Positions 1 through 13,308 of a stretch of DNA of 64,000 bases are shown in pieces. The translations under genes and the position numbers were made by a program. The notes under the pieces were generated by a model, which did no database searches, was not told the DNA's origin, and saw only the letters and a program-made list of their open reading frames with translations. Within the stretch, counting starts at the first letter, position 1, and each line of letters opens with the position of its first letter. The DNA is from Hirundichthys speculiger (Eukaryota; Chordata; Actinopteri; Beloniformes; Exocoetidae), in assembly GCA_018398805.1 (NCBI GenBank), contig JAGFBZ010000261.1, positions 3,190,289 to 3,254,288 of the forward strand, in the 5' to 3' direction.

Positions 1-132
1 CAGCTTACAAGATGACCTACAGGCACAAGGTGACATGTCATAAGGGAATGTGAAATTCAGTCAGGCAGGATGAAAATTTGGATGACAACCCTTCAGTTGA
101 GGGTTTATGACAAAGGCCATCAACTCCAAATA

Positions 133-800
133 CAGTGATCCCTTATTTTTCGCGGTTAATGGGGACCGGCGAACCCCCGTGAAAATCAAAATCTGCTAAC
201 TGGAGCCGGAGTCCCCCGAGCCTAAATAATGTGTTTAAAATATGTTTAAAAACTGCAAAAAAAGTAGCGAGACACTGCAGCGTAACAAGACAAAGGCTCA
301 ACTGTGGTCTTTCTGTTACCTTCACAGCCTCTGGTCTATTTTTGGCTCGTAATTAGCGGGTAACAAGCTAACAACAACAAAAGAAACAGTCAGGTTTTCT
401 CTGCATGGAATGAGCACTTTATTCTGGCACTGCAGGAACTTGTAACATCACACAGGTTGTATTGTTCGGCTCCTGTCAGTTAACAGAGAATGTAAATCTA
501 TACACGCTGGGCTGCTGTTTATGCTCACTCCACTTTTCATCTAACTCCGTTTTCATTCTGTCGTCCCACGACACACACACTCCATTACCCATAAGGCCAC
601 ACCATTACCCATAAGGCCACCTTCTTAAAGGGGCCAGGCTGGCTCTCAACATTTCTTCACTGTGAGAGAACGCGCACAACATCCTGTGATGTTTCCGCGA
701 TTTTTTTCTTGATTTTGTTTTTAAATATTATATATTTCTGAAAAATCCGCAAATAGCTAAAACCGCGGAATATAAAGTGTGAATTGGCGAGGGATCACTG
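133..800. mobile_element. Non-autonomous TA-flanked DNA transposon (pogo/Tc1-mariner type)
   Basis: The ends form terminal inverted repeats: the left starts CAGTGATCCCTTATTTTTCG and the right ends GGCGAGGGATCACTG. A TA dinucleotide flanks each end (131-132 and 801-802), the target duplication of the Tc1/mariner/pogo superfamily. The 668-bp interior has only a 60-codon minus ORF without transposase motifs. A 20-bp unit (ACCATTACCCATAAGGCCAC) is tandemly duplicated at about 583-622. Placement in the pogo/Tigger branch is a guess from the TIR style. Confidence 0.72.
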
Positions 801-802
801 TA

Positions 803-2690
803 TTGTGCAGCATTTGTGCTATTCATTTTGTAAAAAAGATAAAGTGCAACAGTGAACTATCACTGGAATTTATAATAGCAACATTTCCATAATCCTTTTG
901 CTTAAAAGAAATAATGGTAAATTAAGTTCTAGCAAATTAATAGTAAACATATAAATAAAATAACAATTCAATTAACAACCAAAACATTAAACTATTTTTT
1001 TTTTTTTAACTCTGGTGTTGTTTCATGTCGGTTCAAATATCTGCACGTTGATTAGAAATCAACAGTTTTTTTGCATAAATTCACCAGAGGCTGGGAGAGC
1101 TTCAACAACAAATCGTGCTCTGTGATGAACGTGCACACTCGAACTTAAAAGTAATATCAATAAGCAATTTTTGAAATATAAGATTCCCCTCTCCCCTCTA
1201 GCAAAATCGGGCATGGTGCCGGTGACAACACTGGAATACTTTAAGCCCTCTGTATGATTCAATAAAGTGATTCTGATTGGTCCATGGTGCCTCCCTCAGC
1301 AGCCACCAACACCACCAACAGCAGAAGCAATGTTGGTTACTCGTTAAACTACAGACCTTGTCATTCAGATATGTGAAAGTCTGTTGGTCAATAACCCAAC
1401 AGATATTGGGATAAGAATACATTTAAGAGCTTTAATACCAAACACAAGGAACGACATCAGAGAAAATATTACATTTACTCTACTTTGAAAGAATTGATCA
1501 TGACCTCTATGCTGATGCTCACACTTCAAGCCTATAGTCTTACATATTTTTTTGTTTTATTTTTCCTCAGTTGCCAAATATCTCCAAATGGCATGTTTTC
1601 ACAGTAGATGTAAAAGGTCAAGTGATTGCACAAACTTATTATGCACAGTGCTGCGTCACAATTTTCAAAATTTGTCAAAATGCAAGAAAAAGTTCTGCTC
1701 ACTTTCAGAACATAACATAAAAGGTCATAAAATGTGAATATGTTCACATTTTGCCAAATAAATGAAAAGTATAGCAATGCCCTTTTAAAAATCACAGGAC
1801 AACATTTCACTGAACAGTTTTAATAATGTGACATAACTCTTGGGTCATGTTAACAGCAACACCAGCATTTTCATCATCTCAAGAGATGGATTGTTTTATC
1901 CTACATGAACTCTGCATGTTGGCAGTGCATCAATTAACCTTTTTAAAGACTGTCCTCCTAATGCTGATGACTGTGATAATTAGTCATCCATCTCAATAAA
2001 TCCTCCAAGACTGCAACATTGTAAATGGTATAATGTAAATATTGTAAACAAAGCAAAAAACAGACCTCTGTAGGCAACATTATGTTGGAATACACCTCAG
2101 CACAATATAAATGGGTTAAGATACATTTTATAAATTTTCAGACCAAAAATCAGTCACGAAAGATAATGTAAGGGGTACGTTTTTTCATAATTATTATGCG
2201 ATATTCAACTTTTTTCCTTGACTGACCATTATAAATGTCTGAATATAACCACTATTACCAATACTATGTACAATTCAAGCATTCGTATTTTAACAAATAT
2301 TGCTGCTTCTTACAAAGAAACAAAACAACAGACTCAAGCTGTCAAAGACAAGTAGTGCTGGAATTATTTTTCAATATTAATCCACCTGCTATTCTTGCAT
2401 TTACAAGGCATTGCTAGCAATGTTTGTACATAGAAGTTAAACTAATATTTGTGTCATTTGACAATTTGATTTTTTTTGTCTTTCTGAAGACAACCAAACC
2501 AGCAAGAACTCTGTAAAAAGACAGTTTCTGTCTTTCAGTCATCAATTTTGGCTCAAAGAGATGATTAGTGGTATCTATAACACTGCTATGCAACTGAAAC
2601 TGTTTCTTCAAGCAGGAAGGATATCCAGCTCCCTCTTAAAGACAGAATTTGTCCTGCTGGAGAGCTGTGGCAGCTTGTGATACTTGGTGT
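803..2690. other. Gene-free stretch; 3' flank and probable 3' UTR of herpud2
   Basis: No supported coding region. The part just below 2690 should be the 3' UTR of herpud2 (minus strand); I did not fix its polyadenylation site. At about 1225-1282 the sequence AATAAAGTGATTCTGATTGG looks like a short 3' tail of an L2-type LINE. The small ORFs here are AT-rich and resemble nothing I recognise. Confidence 0.45.
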
Positions 2691-5600
2691 TCAGTTAGCG
2701 GCATTTTGTGGCCCCTCTGGGATGAGTGACATGAAGAACGTTATAATGAATGACCACGTGGAGGACAGGAAGCCTGTTTGAGGGACGCCGTTAGGATCCT
2801 CTGCTCCTTCTTCTCCGCTATCCCCATCATCATCCTCATCTGAGGCGTCCTCATTCACTCCTTCCTGCACAGAAAAGTGTTGATTTACAGAAAATTTTAG
2901 TGAAGTGCGTTGCGAAAGTATTCGACCCCCTTGAACTTTTCAACCTTTTGCCACATTTCAGGCTTCAAATATAAAGGTATAAAATTTGAATTTTTTTTAA
3001 TCAAGAATCAACAACAAGTGGGACACAATCGTGAAGTGGAATGGAATTTATTGGATATTTAAATTTTTTTTTAATGAATAAAAAACTGAAAAGTGGGACG
3101 TGCAATATTATTCGGCCCCCTTACGTTAATACTTTGTAGCGCCACCTTCTGCTGCAGTTCCAGCTGCCAGTCTCTTGGGGTTTGTCTCTATCAGTTTTGC
3201 ACATCCAGAGACTGAAATCCTTGCCCATTCTTCCTGTAAAACAGCTGGAGTTCAGTGAGGTTGGATGGAGAGCGTTTATGAACAGCAGTCTTCTCGATTG
3301 GATTCAGGTCTGGACTTTGACTTGGCCGTTCCAACACCTGGATATGTTTATTTGTGAACCATTCCATCATAACTTGGTCTTTATGTTTTGGATCATTGTC
3401 CTGTTGAAACATAAATCTCCGTCCCAGTCTCAGGTCTTTTGCAGACTCCAACAGGTTTTCTTCCAGAATGGTCCTGTATTTGGCTCCATCCATCTTCCCA
3501 TCAATTTTAACCATCTTCCTTTTCACTGCTGAAGAAAAGCATGTCCAAACCATGATGCTGCCACCACCATGTTTGACAGTGAGGATGGTGTGTTCAGAGT
3601 GATAAGCTGTGTTGCTTTTACGCCAAACATATCGTTTTGCATTGTGGCCAAAAAGTTTGATTTTGGTTTCATCTGACCAGAGCACCTTCTTCCACATGTG
3701 TGTCTCCCAGGTGGCTTGTGGCAAACTTTAAATGATACTTTTTATGGATATATTTGAGAAATGGCTTTTTTCTTGCCGCTCTTCCATAAAGGCCAGATTT
3801 GTTCAGTGTACGACTGATTGTTGTCCTATGGAAAGTTCATTCAGAGTGATCATGGGCCTCTTGGCTGCATCTCTGATCAGTCTCCTTGTTCCAGATGAAA
3901 GCTTAGAACAGGGGTGGGCAACTCCAGTCCTCGAGTGCCGCTGTCCTGCAGGTCTTAGATGTTTCCCTCCTTCTTCACACCCTGATACAAGTGACCATGT
4001 CATTTACAGACATGTGCTGACCTTGATGACAAGATGATGAGGGCTATTAATTAGGATCAGGTGTGTTAAAGCAGAGAAATATGCAAAACCTGCAGGACAA
4101 CGGCACTCGAGGACTGGAGTTGCCTACACCTGGTTTAGAGGGACGACCGGGTCTTCGTAGATTTGCAGTGGTCTGTCGAGTGAGGCATGGATTTTTGGGA
4201 TCATCTCAGCTATTAGGTTGATGGAAAATTCACGAAGGGTGAATTATTTAGAGGAATGGGATTAAAATTGTGAAATAATAGACCTATTCAGAAGAAGAAT
4301 GAGATTAAATTGTTAAGGATCATTTGCAGAGTGTCTGAATGGCTGGAATGTTATCTGTTCCAATGGGGAATGTAAACAATGGCAGCCAGCTCTGTGTGCA
4401 GCTTATTTACATTGACAGAACTCAGAACACTATGCGTTACATTAACGCTCAGTCTGGACTACCTGTTCATTTGCACATTTTCATGGCACATCACGCTTGG
4501 TTGCTGTGCCCTTAATGCAAAAAACAGCTTGTGTAAATATATTTATATTGCAATATTTTTAGTTTACATTGTTATATTTTTCCCTTAATTGCATCATCGC
4601 CACAACAAATTCCTCATATGTGTAAAAATCGTACCTGGCAATAAAGTGATTCTGATTCTGAATCTGATTCTGATTCTGATTCTGATTTGAATGTAAACAT
4701 GATTGGTTCCCTTTAAAAGAGGAAAGGAGAGTGGGAGGCTGTAAGGTATTAAAACCAACTGAGTAAAGTATAAATTTAGGGTTTTAGTTAATTAACAAAT
4801 TCGGTAGAGAGGGAAGCTAGATGGAATATTTTACAAACAACTGGAATTGTTCAAAACCAACTCTAGAGGACAGTAAGAGACCTTGGAGGCATTATGTGCA
4901 GCTGTTATTAAAACATTAAGATATTATAATGGATCTTTTCGCATATACATGGAAGCTCATGACCATGGTCGAGATAGGTGCAGGAAGTTGCCCGGCCTTG
5001 GCAGCAGTCTAGCCTTGGAGGGACTTCATGTGCTGGTTGTAGCCACATGCAGAGTTCGCAAACAGGCTAACCTTGTGGGATATTTGATTGTGTAAGACTC
5101 TGTGAACGTGGACCAATCATGTAAGAATATGTATATATGAATAAAAAGACTTGAGTACAATCAACCAATAATACCACAGCGGTAAATTTTCTTTTCAGCG
5201 AGCCAGTATTAGACAAGTCAGACCACCCATATGCATCATATTGAACACCGTCTGAACCAATCAAGACTACAGTGGTACCTCTACTTACAAAGGTATCTAT
5301 CTATTACAAAATGTTCAGCTAACAAAAGGCCTCTTCAGAAAAATATTGCATCCATATATGAAAGAAATTCCAGGTTATGAAGGCAAAGAATTTCTTAAAT
5401 ACGCGCTACTACTCGCAACTCCTAGAGTCCACTGAACGTAAACAGACTTGTCGGCTCCTGTATCTCGGTTTGAAAGTGGTGCGTCCAAGCTGCTCTGCCA
5501 TTGGGTATCGCTCAGCATCTTCCTGGCATCCCATTGGCTAGGAGGGCCCCTTGTCTGTATGAGTGTAACCCAGCAACCCAGGTAAACAAACTATTTTTAT

Positions 5601-8600
5601 TCTTTAATGTACTTTATACTTTGTTCTTTATTCTTTACATTAGTATAATTGTGCAATAATCTCATTCTAACATGTATTTCTTACAGGTTTTTATGTCATT
5701 TCATGTATTATTTATAACTCATAAAAAATAATGTCTGACTTTTGGGTGCCTTGGAACGGATGAGCCATTTATAGGGTAAAATGCGTTGCTAATTACGAAA
5801 TTTTCCATTTACGAAACGACTTTCAGAACAAATTAAGTTGAGGTACCACTGTACTTACACAATGGATTGCTTTAAAGCTTATCTGCATATGTTGTAAGGA
5901 AACGGAAGCTAGACCAAGCTACGAGAGATTAGTACAAACTCAGTTGATGACACAGCAAAAACAAGGAGAAGAAGCTACTTGCTGCGTTTTGTTTTTGTTG
6001 CCAAGATGGCAGACTTGTCATGTTCTGTTCATGGCTGTAACAGCAGGAAATCGTTTCTGTAAGCTCTCATGTTTTCCCAAAAATGTGCAATGACAGACAT
6101 GGGTTCAATTTATTTGTATATGTCACATTGTCTCATCGAAATTCCAGATAGGATTTGAGTCTGCAGTTTTTTTTATTGAATTTATTTTGCAAGCAAATTA
6201 GGTTGCATATTGTTTCAAGGATCCAAACTGGGAAACACTGAAAGTAGAAGTGACCACGTCTGTCAACTGACAGCTTGTTACACAGCTACAGTCCTATCCA
6301 GAGTTACGATAGTTCTCTGGCGAGTGGTGGAGTCAATGTTGAAGCCCAATATTGACATACTTAGCATTTCATTGAAATTGAGGTAATCCAGATGCAGTTA
6401 TGTTGGTGGGGCTATATCAACATTTGTATAGCTCCACATTCACTGGATGAGTAAAAAGCTGCAGCATTTTGCCGAAACCTTTATGGGGCAGTAAGTAATT
6501 TTTTTTTATATCTGTAAAAACTGTGTCATGTACAAACATGGGGAGCAGAGGTTAGTTAACACTACTCTTTGTCTCCTTTATGGCATTATCTATTAAAATT
6601 GAGTCGCCGTGGCTAATGTTCTGTGCAAAGCAGTGACGGATGACAGAGGCACGTACCATCTCTTGTAAGTCCGGGTTCTGCTGTTCTCCCTCCATATTGT
6701 CCTGATTACCTCGGTCTCCAGGAAACTGCAGCTCATTCTCCAGATTAAAGGGAAACCAACCAGCCTGATGCCTGCAGACAGAAAACACAAAATGCAGAAT
6801 TTCTAACTTTTTGCACCTTGCTGGTAAGAACTATTATGTTTATTTAGCACAGCTAGAAACTGCTGATCACTGAGGAAATTAAAAACTGTCATGAGCCTGT
6901 CACGAATAATACTGATATTCTGAACCTTTTTTTTCCTGGTTACAGTCCTCAATTTGGCTTGTCATTAACCTGGTTAGATTCTAGCAGGTTAAAAAAAAAT
7001 GCACCTCATGCCAATGTACTTAAAAAAAAAATTCCTACCGGAAAGTAGCTACTAGTAGTACCTCGATGTCTGATCTGCAAATGTTTTGTCTTTTCTCAAA
7101 TGTTATTTAGTAGTCTGATTTAAATGTGTTTAAATTTCATCAAACGGCAACAATTTGTTACTATTCAACTTCTTATACTTCATAATATCTTAATTAAATG
7201 AAACTGGCAAGTCCAACACAAGTTAGCAGCTTCGATGCAGGGTGGCTCACAAAACTCCAGTCATGGGAATTTTCCTTTCTTAATACATAGAATTAAAGCA
7301 ACCACAATCTCTGGAGCACATTAATGGCATTTTCTACATTTTTGAGCCACATTAGCATCAAAATGTATGCAAGTGTGGTTAGAGGATCATATTGGAGGTG
7401 GGGACCATTTAAGAAAACCATCTTAAACCCAACTTCCATGTACCTCACTGCAACTCAGGGTGACATGTACAAACAAGATAAACAGATGACTCACAGGTAG
7501 AGTACCAGCATGGCCATCATCACCATGACAAAGCGGCTGAAGGATGAGTAAAAGTAGACTATACTGAGTAAAATGGCAGCACGTGAGAATGTGTACACCC
7601 AGTCCAGCCAGTCCCTGTTAAGCTCCTCCTCATTCAAGATCTCTCCTCCCTGGGCATTCATCTGGACTTCCAGGTTGCCATGACGACCCACTTGCGGCCG
7701 CCGGCTCAAAGGATCAGAAGGGTTAGACTGAGTGCTGGGCTGGTCTGGCCTGAGGTTGTGAGCGGATGCGGCCAGTAAGTAACTAGAAGAATGGAAAGAC
7801 ATTGACCATGATAACACTGATTTCTGTTTGAACAATTCTCTTAAAAAAAAAAAAAAAAACATAAATGGACTTACTAGTGCATGTAATATTGTCTGGCATA
7901 CAGTTGCTGCCACCACATTATTGTCATGGGGTTATAATAAGTGGGCATGTTTGTGGGAAGTGTGGACTGTGATAACTCGTTCCAGCTGGGGGAAAAAAAA
8001 AAAAAACAGTGCATTACCAAAACAATGACATCTGAACAGCTACATACAGTCTTTTAGGTCTCATCATAGTTTACTGGTCTTCATAGCTTTGTTCAGACTT
8101 GCCAGAGTCTTTTTAGAAACAAGCAGCAATGACTGACTGACATCAAGCACCTGGAGCACAAGAAAATCACTGACTGATTTTGATTACAGACTTAATCAAT
8201 ACCTGTGAGCAGCAGTGACGAGAATGCCTGTTCCTCACAGTGACTCATACTCGCTCCTAATATATAAAGTAAAGAATACTGCCACATATTTTATATTCAT
8301 GCGGATCTACAGTAAAAAAGCATGACAAGATATTGATTTAGGGCTGTCATACAATACTGCTTTCCTCACTTGATGTATGTAAAGTCATCATCCTGATGGC
8401 ACAGGTGAAAATAGTAGTAGCATGTCTTTCTGCTTCTTTACTGTCAAAACACAGTATTTATCAACTCCAGGTTTTCTAGAACAGTCTATAAGAGTGTTTG
8501 ATGACCATTAACGACATCTAAATATGTCTTATGAGCAAAATAATACTAAAATGTTTAAATAATCTAAAGATACAATACGGTCTAAAGTAAAGAATTTGTA

Positions 8601-11600
8601 TTAGCCATGGCACCAGGTGTATGTTCTGAGACTGTGGCACTGTTTAAAGCACTGACATTCTCTGGATTTAAAGTTTTTTTTTAAAGATGCAATCTGGTTA
8701 CAACAACAGTTACAATAATTTGGATGCCTTTAAAAAAGAAATCTGTTGAGAACAGCCCGAAGGTGGTTTGGCTGTTTCTGAAAACAGCAAGTAAATCCTG
8801 TCTGGTCCAATAAATTCATCAGAGTGCAGGTGCTACACACAGCAGTTAACAACGAGCCTGAAGTTACTTTACTGACCCCAAACCCTCACTAGGAAAGACC
8901 CCTGATTATTAAAATAATTTCATCTGTGCTTTGTTGTCTAAATCAAGACTGCTGTAGGTCAAGCTCAACAGTGGCAGATTCAGAAAATGGGAATAAATTA
9001 CTGAACTGACATCAAAGTTACAAAATGAGGTGTCTGTATTTAAATGGCTTGATGCAAGAATCAGCTTGAAAACCTACCTTTAAGTAATATGTGAACTTTT
9101 AGAGAAAAAAAATCCAATGACCTTGAGTCCCTGTAACAAGTAAACTTACAAAAATAATAGTAGTTTCACCAACAAAAAAGCTTACGTTTGCATAAATTGT
9201 GGATAAGACTGGTTGTAAGGGAAAGGGCCGACTCGTTGCCTGAGCCCTTCGCTGCTCTCCCCCGTAGATGACTGACCATCTTGACCAGTGCCATTGGAGT
9301 TTTGTGGAGTCTGTAACCAAAAAAAAAGAGAAAAAAGTTCAGAATATTAATATTATCAGTGATATAAAAGCACATGGCAACTTGAGATCCTTCGGGAGCT
9401 GCAGATTACAGCAGTGAGGTGGATGATGAAAGACGATGTGACGGTGATGAAATGAATTGAAATGTGTGAGAAGTATTGTGCTGACCCACCGTGGGACTGC
9501 CTGCGCTCTCCTGAGACTTGTTACTGCAGCTGCGGGGTGGCTTTGGTGAGCTGGGAGGTGTTCGTGAAGCGCACACCAGATGGAGCATATGATACTCATC
9601 TTGCTGTGGAAGCCAGTACAGTGTATTACTTCAAAGAGTCCAAATATTGCATGTTTTTCAGGACTTTATAGGTGTATTTTACCAAGGCAGAACACATCAT
9701 AGCATTACTAAATCAACTTTGTCAATATTTGCTTAGTAACTGTGTGCGAAAATAGGAGTTCTAGAAAGAATATCTGTTGCATTTAGTCTAGTGTAGTTGC
9801 ATATTTTAGCTTAGTGATGTTTAAAGCTTGACTGTTTAAGTACTTCATATACACCTAAACATTACAAAACCTTGTTACAGCTCCCCATTTATTTCTTCAA
9901 TGACAAGCTGAAAAGGTTTTACGAAATTTCCTGGTGGTTTCACCATATTAGGGGATTTCCCTACCCTAAACTACAAGTCAGTTAAAAAATGTAATAAGGT
10001 CCTCTGGTTTTCAGGCAGTTCATTCGAGGGGTTTGGGAGAGGGTTGAGACTGGAGTTCTGTGAAGACCATGAGAAGTTTTTCTTATGCTGAAACAGCTAA
10101 TGGTCCTCTATAAGATAGGAAGCACATTATGATAATGCACACTACAGTATAAAGATTTAAAGTAATATTCTTAAGTTTAAACAACCCTTGGTCAGTTGTG
10201 AGATAGTAAGGAGTGTAAACCACTTCTAGGTACCAATACAATGCCATATTGCTATGATGTCAATTACAGATGTTGTGCAAACTATTGCCAGTAGATGCAG
10301 GAGGAGGAGAATTCAAGGTCTCTGCTTCGATAGAACTGGGCTGGTACTTAAATATCTATGATAAAGTAGGCAAGTGTTAGAAGCAGAGGTTCTAAACTTG
10401 AGAGTTCATGGTTACGACAGAAGTTTGGACACAAATGGTCACCCTATTCCCACTATCACTTATGCGTAATGAAACCTTTTGAGCCTTGTCAGAGGCTTAA
10501 AATAGCTATTTATTTTGGTGTAGCTTGACTGCCCCATGTTAACTCTAATTGCTATTTTGCTGCAAATACATACTCTGCTCACCATCAAACTGCCTTCATT
10601 CACATCATTTTGTCTGCATAACCTAGTGTTGTTTTAACTCTGAACCTTTCCTTTAAGGTAAGCTTAGATGCAGTAAGGATAGAAAAAAGATTTATTTAAA
10701 TAGAGAATGCCATTAAAAATGTGAATGAAATATCTGAAGTGCTTCTTGTTGACAACAGACCTAGTCAACTGGGATCAGACTTTTCCAAATGTAAAATAAT
10801 AACTTTAGCATTGGTGAACTTACCGTCCTAAGTACATCTTTTAAGGTAAAGTGATCCAAAAGCAACTTTCCTGAATATACCAGCCTCTGGTCTTTGGAGC
10901 TCTAAAAATACAAAAGAATTTAGAATTTTAGGTTAAATGAGAGAAATTGTGTAATAAAGAATATGTATATTAGGAACAATGGCAAAAATATAGTTCAATT
11001 GAATACAGATGAAACTTCTAAAGCTAGAAAAAAAATGTTATCTTTAAAAACTAAAATTTAGCTAGAAAATCCAGAAAACTTTAAAATGTAAATGACTGCA
11101 GCATCAAAGGGCAGATAAGCAGTGCCAGTAAGTAAGCGATGAGGATGAGATCATAGTAACCTCAATAACCTCAATCTGGATAATTGGGTTTTAACAATGG
11201 ATTTAGCAGCTAGTACAACAAGGTCAAAGTATGGCCTGATTAAGCCTACATTCAATCTCCTACCATTCAAGACTTTTACATTTCATTCTTTAAATTCTGA
11301 CCAGCATGCAATTGGATTACTGTTCTTCAAGGTAGCAAACTGTTAAATATAACAGAGTTAATCTCTACTGACTCACTGAGAGCTGACGCATCCTCTAAGA
11401 GCAATGCCTTCGCGGTGCATGACGTCATAATGGGTTAAGTTGCACAAACAAAAGAACAGTCCTCACTGAAATGAATCTACAGCTTTACAAGAGAATTATT
11501 TATCCTTGTGTTTATCATGACTGCACCAGAACAAGTTCCCACCATGCAGGAAAGACAACAAAGCCAGATTAGAAGAATAATAGCACTGGAATTTCAAAAC

Positions 11601-13102
11601 ATGTTCAATCTACAGACTTCAAGGCTCTTTAAGTATTGTGTTTGTGGAAACCTAAACTTAACAAATCAAACTAATATTTTGTGCCATTCCAGGTTTTCTA
11701 GAACAGTCTATAAGAGTGTTTGATGACCATTAACAACATGGATCTAAATCTAAATATGTCTGAGCAAAATAATAATAAAGGGTTGGAATAATTTAAAAAG
11801 ATACAATACGGTCTTAAGTAAAGAATCTGTATTAGCCAAGTCCAGTGTGGAAAATAAAATACAAACCATCTTTATGGATAGGGTAACAGACTTTAAAAAA
11901 TGACTCCACGTCAACAAAGTTCCTGCATCTATTATTTAGGGCAATTTATCGACAGAAATGCAGTATTCATAATCACATTTTCATTAGTGCAGAATCACAT
12001 AAAAATATAAGTCAGGTTTTTTGTGCCACACAAAAAGCAATTCTGATCAGGTTCAGGTCCCCCTCCTAGTCCATTTGCCATGTTATTACTGTAAGTAATA
12101 AAAAAATGCACAGCTGGAAGAAGTGAAAGGTATTCTGTTGGTTGAAATGAGCCTTTCATACCCCTTAATGTCATGACATCATACACTCTGGTCTGTTAAG
12201 GCCTGGATATATACAAACATAATTACAATGGAATATTAGCTCATAAACCTACGGCACCAGGTGTGAGTTCTGAGACTGTGGCACAGTTTAAAGCACTGAC
12301 ATTCTTTGGATTTAAGGTTTTTTTTAAAGATGCAATCTAGTTACAACAACAGTTACAACAATTTGGATGCCTTTAAAAAAGAAATCTGTTGAGAACAGCC
12401 CGAAGGTGGTTTGGCTGTTTCTGAAAACAGCAAGTAAATCCTGTCTGGTCCAATAAATTCATCAGATTGCAGGTGCTGCTTTTATACTTGATCTCTCAAG
12501 CTAATACTCTGTGTCATTATATGATTTTTTTTTTTTAAATCAAAGAAACATTTTTGAATCTCATGGAAATTCAGAAGGAAAAAAAGGAAGACTAGTTTAA
12601 AAACATGTTGATTATGACTGTGAGTTGCAGCTGCCCATCTAACATACGTGACATGTTAATGTTATGTGTTAAAACTTGAGTTTAAGACAATACTTTCAGA
12701 TGTGGGACATCATGCAAACTCAGAAAACTGCTGATTGTGAAGTTTTGTGATGGCCTGGAAACACTTATGTAATCAGTATATCTTTTGCCACATCTTTGTT
12801 GTACTCATGTATAAAGTAAAATCAAATAAAGATTTTTGTGATTCAACAAGGCAGGTTTAGAAGGATCATAAGTTTTAAACTAAAACGTGATTAAAGACTC
12901 AAAACCTGTGCAAAAGTTCAGTTCAGTTCTTTTAAGTTCAGTATGAAATACTCACGGGTTTACTTGGGTAAACATCAGATAAGTGGGCTTTGAGTTTCTC
13001 CACAGTCCAGTTTTGGCAGCAATTGATGGTCTGATCATCGTACTTCTGGTTGGGTGCCCTGATAACAAGGGTAACAGGACCGTCCACAACAGCTCGATCC
13101 AT
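2691..13102 (-). CDS. herpud2: HERPUD2: ER-membrane ubiquitin-like-domain protein, 8 coding exons
   Basis: Homocysteine-responsive ER-resident ubiquitin-like protein family; its better-known paralogue HERPUD1 works in ER-associated degradation with the HRD1 ligase. Coding exons, in gene order: 12956-13102, 10824-10901, 9490-9603, 9186-9310, 7875-7985, 7495-7782, 6657-6771, 2691-2864. They sum to 1152 nt (383 aa plus stop), all with GT-AG borders and matching phases. The N-terminal ubiquitin-like domain is residues about 10-89 (KDQRLVYSGKLLLDH, then DEYHMLHLVC). Next come the HERPUD2-type SRTPPSSPK segment, MWWQQLYARQYYM, MNAQGG, RDWLDW, and a hydrophobic double-membrane hairpin at about 260-288. 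An acidic stretch follows (about 331-349), then the C-terminus TFFMSLIPEG. Human HERPUD2 is about 406 aa, so the length fits. TFSRAAILLSIVYFYSSFSR points to HERPUD2 rather than HERPUD1. The start ATG at 13100-13102 gives the expected MDxAxxDGPVTL opening. The last intron (3.8 kb) holds several transposons. Confidence 0.96.
2905..4180 (-). mobile_element. Tc1-like transposon, decayed, in the last intron of herpud2
   Basis: The minus strand encodes the C-terminal part of a Tc1 transposase (3191-3724), with WSDETKIKLFG, FQQDNDPKHK and SPDLNPIE, which carry parts of the DD34E catalytic triad. Further upstream come an in-frame stop, then TRRLIRDAAKRPMITL and, beyond a small hAT insertion (3909-4132), the GRPS linker. 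The left end (GTATTCGACCCCCTTGAAC) also occurs as the end of a second copy at 52975-53362. Stops and the insertion make it inactive. The exact right boundary is not resolved. Confidence 0.85.
3909..4132. mobile_element. Small non-autonomous hAT element inside the Tc1 copy
   Basis: About 45-bp imperfect terminal inverted repeats: the left begins CAGGGGTGGGCAACTCCAGT and the right ends GGACTGGAGTTGCCTACACCTG. An 8-bp target duplication flanks it, GCTTAGAA (3901-3908) and GTTTAGAG (4133-4140), with two differences. No coding capacity. A related element at 29686-29912 chose a nearly identical target. Confidence 0.85.
4375..4690 (+). repeat. LINE 3' end with GATTCT microsatellite tail
   Basis: A 3'-UTR-like stretch ends in GGCAATAAAGTGATTCTG followed by repeated CTGATT units (4650-4690). 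The AATAAA plus GATTCT tail matches 3' ends of L2-type fish LINEs; another tail of this kind lies at 33430-33455. No ORF belongs to it. The left boundary is uncertain. Confidence 0.5.
5270..5851. mobile_element. Non-autonomous TA-flanked DNA transposon (pogo-like)
   Basis: Terminal inverted repeats CAGTGGTACCTCTACTTAC and (right end) GTTGAGGTACCACTG, with TA on both sides (5268-5269, 5852-5853). Length 582 bp, no transposase. It lies in the last herpud2 intron. Internally a second inverted block (TTACGAAATTTTCC near 5795) is typical of this family. Confidence 0.75.
8475..8834. repeat. Intron duplication, copy A (intron between herpud2 exons 4 and 5)
   Basis: This ~360-bp segment matches 11683-11838 plus 12250-12478 in another intron at high identity. 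Shared stretches include GGTTTTCTAGAACAGTCTAT and GAGAACAGCCCGAAGGTGG. No ORF, TIR or poly-A tail is visible. It may be an intragenic duplication or two copies of an unrecognised repeat. Confidence 0.8.
11683..12478. repeat. Intron duplication, copy B, interrupted by ~410 bp (herpud2 intron 1)
   Basis: The left part (11683-11838) and right part (12250-12478) align to the continuous copy A at 8475-8834. The break falls right after GTATTAGCCA, so 11839-12249 is either an insertion in this copy or a deletion from copy A. The intervening sequence shows no recognised element. Confidence 0.78.
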
Positions 13103-13255
13103 GAATCAAAACCATATGTCTTCGATAAAATACAAAAGAAGATCTGCAGTGGGTTTCCTGATAACCGCTTCCAGTCCAGTAGTTTCCTAGTGGCTCCCTG
13201 GCACCATCGGACAGAGCTTTGTTGTTCCCCGTTACACCGTGTACACAGCTGGAAA
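13103..13255 (-). other. herpud2: herpud2 5' UTR part of the first coding exon
   Basis: Upstream of the ATG the minus strand stays exon-like up to a strong acceptor (pyrimidine tract, then CCCTTGTCAG) whose exon would begin at 13255. The plus-strand AAT microsatellite at about 13278 lies just inside the intron. Splicing to the non-coding exon near 13.7 kb is inferred. Confidence 0.6.
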
Positions 13256-13274
13256 CTGACAAGGGAGGAAAACA

Positions 13275-13277
<3 letters not shown>

Positions 13278-13308
<31 letters not shown>

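Noticed and set aside
7875..9310. Possible phase mismatch between herpud2 exons 4 and 5
   Set aside because: Re-reading the acceptor at 7985 and the donor at 9186 gives 125 and 111 nt exons with matching phase; the gene is intact.
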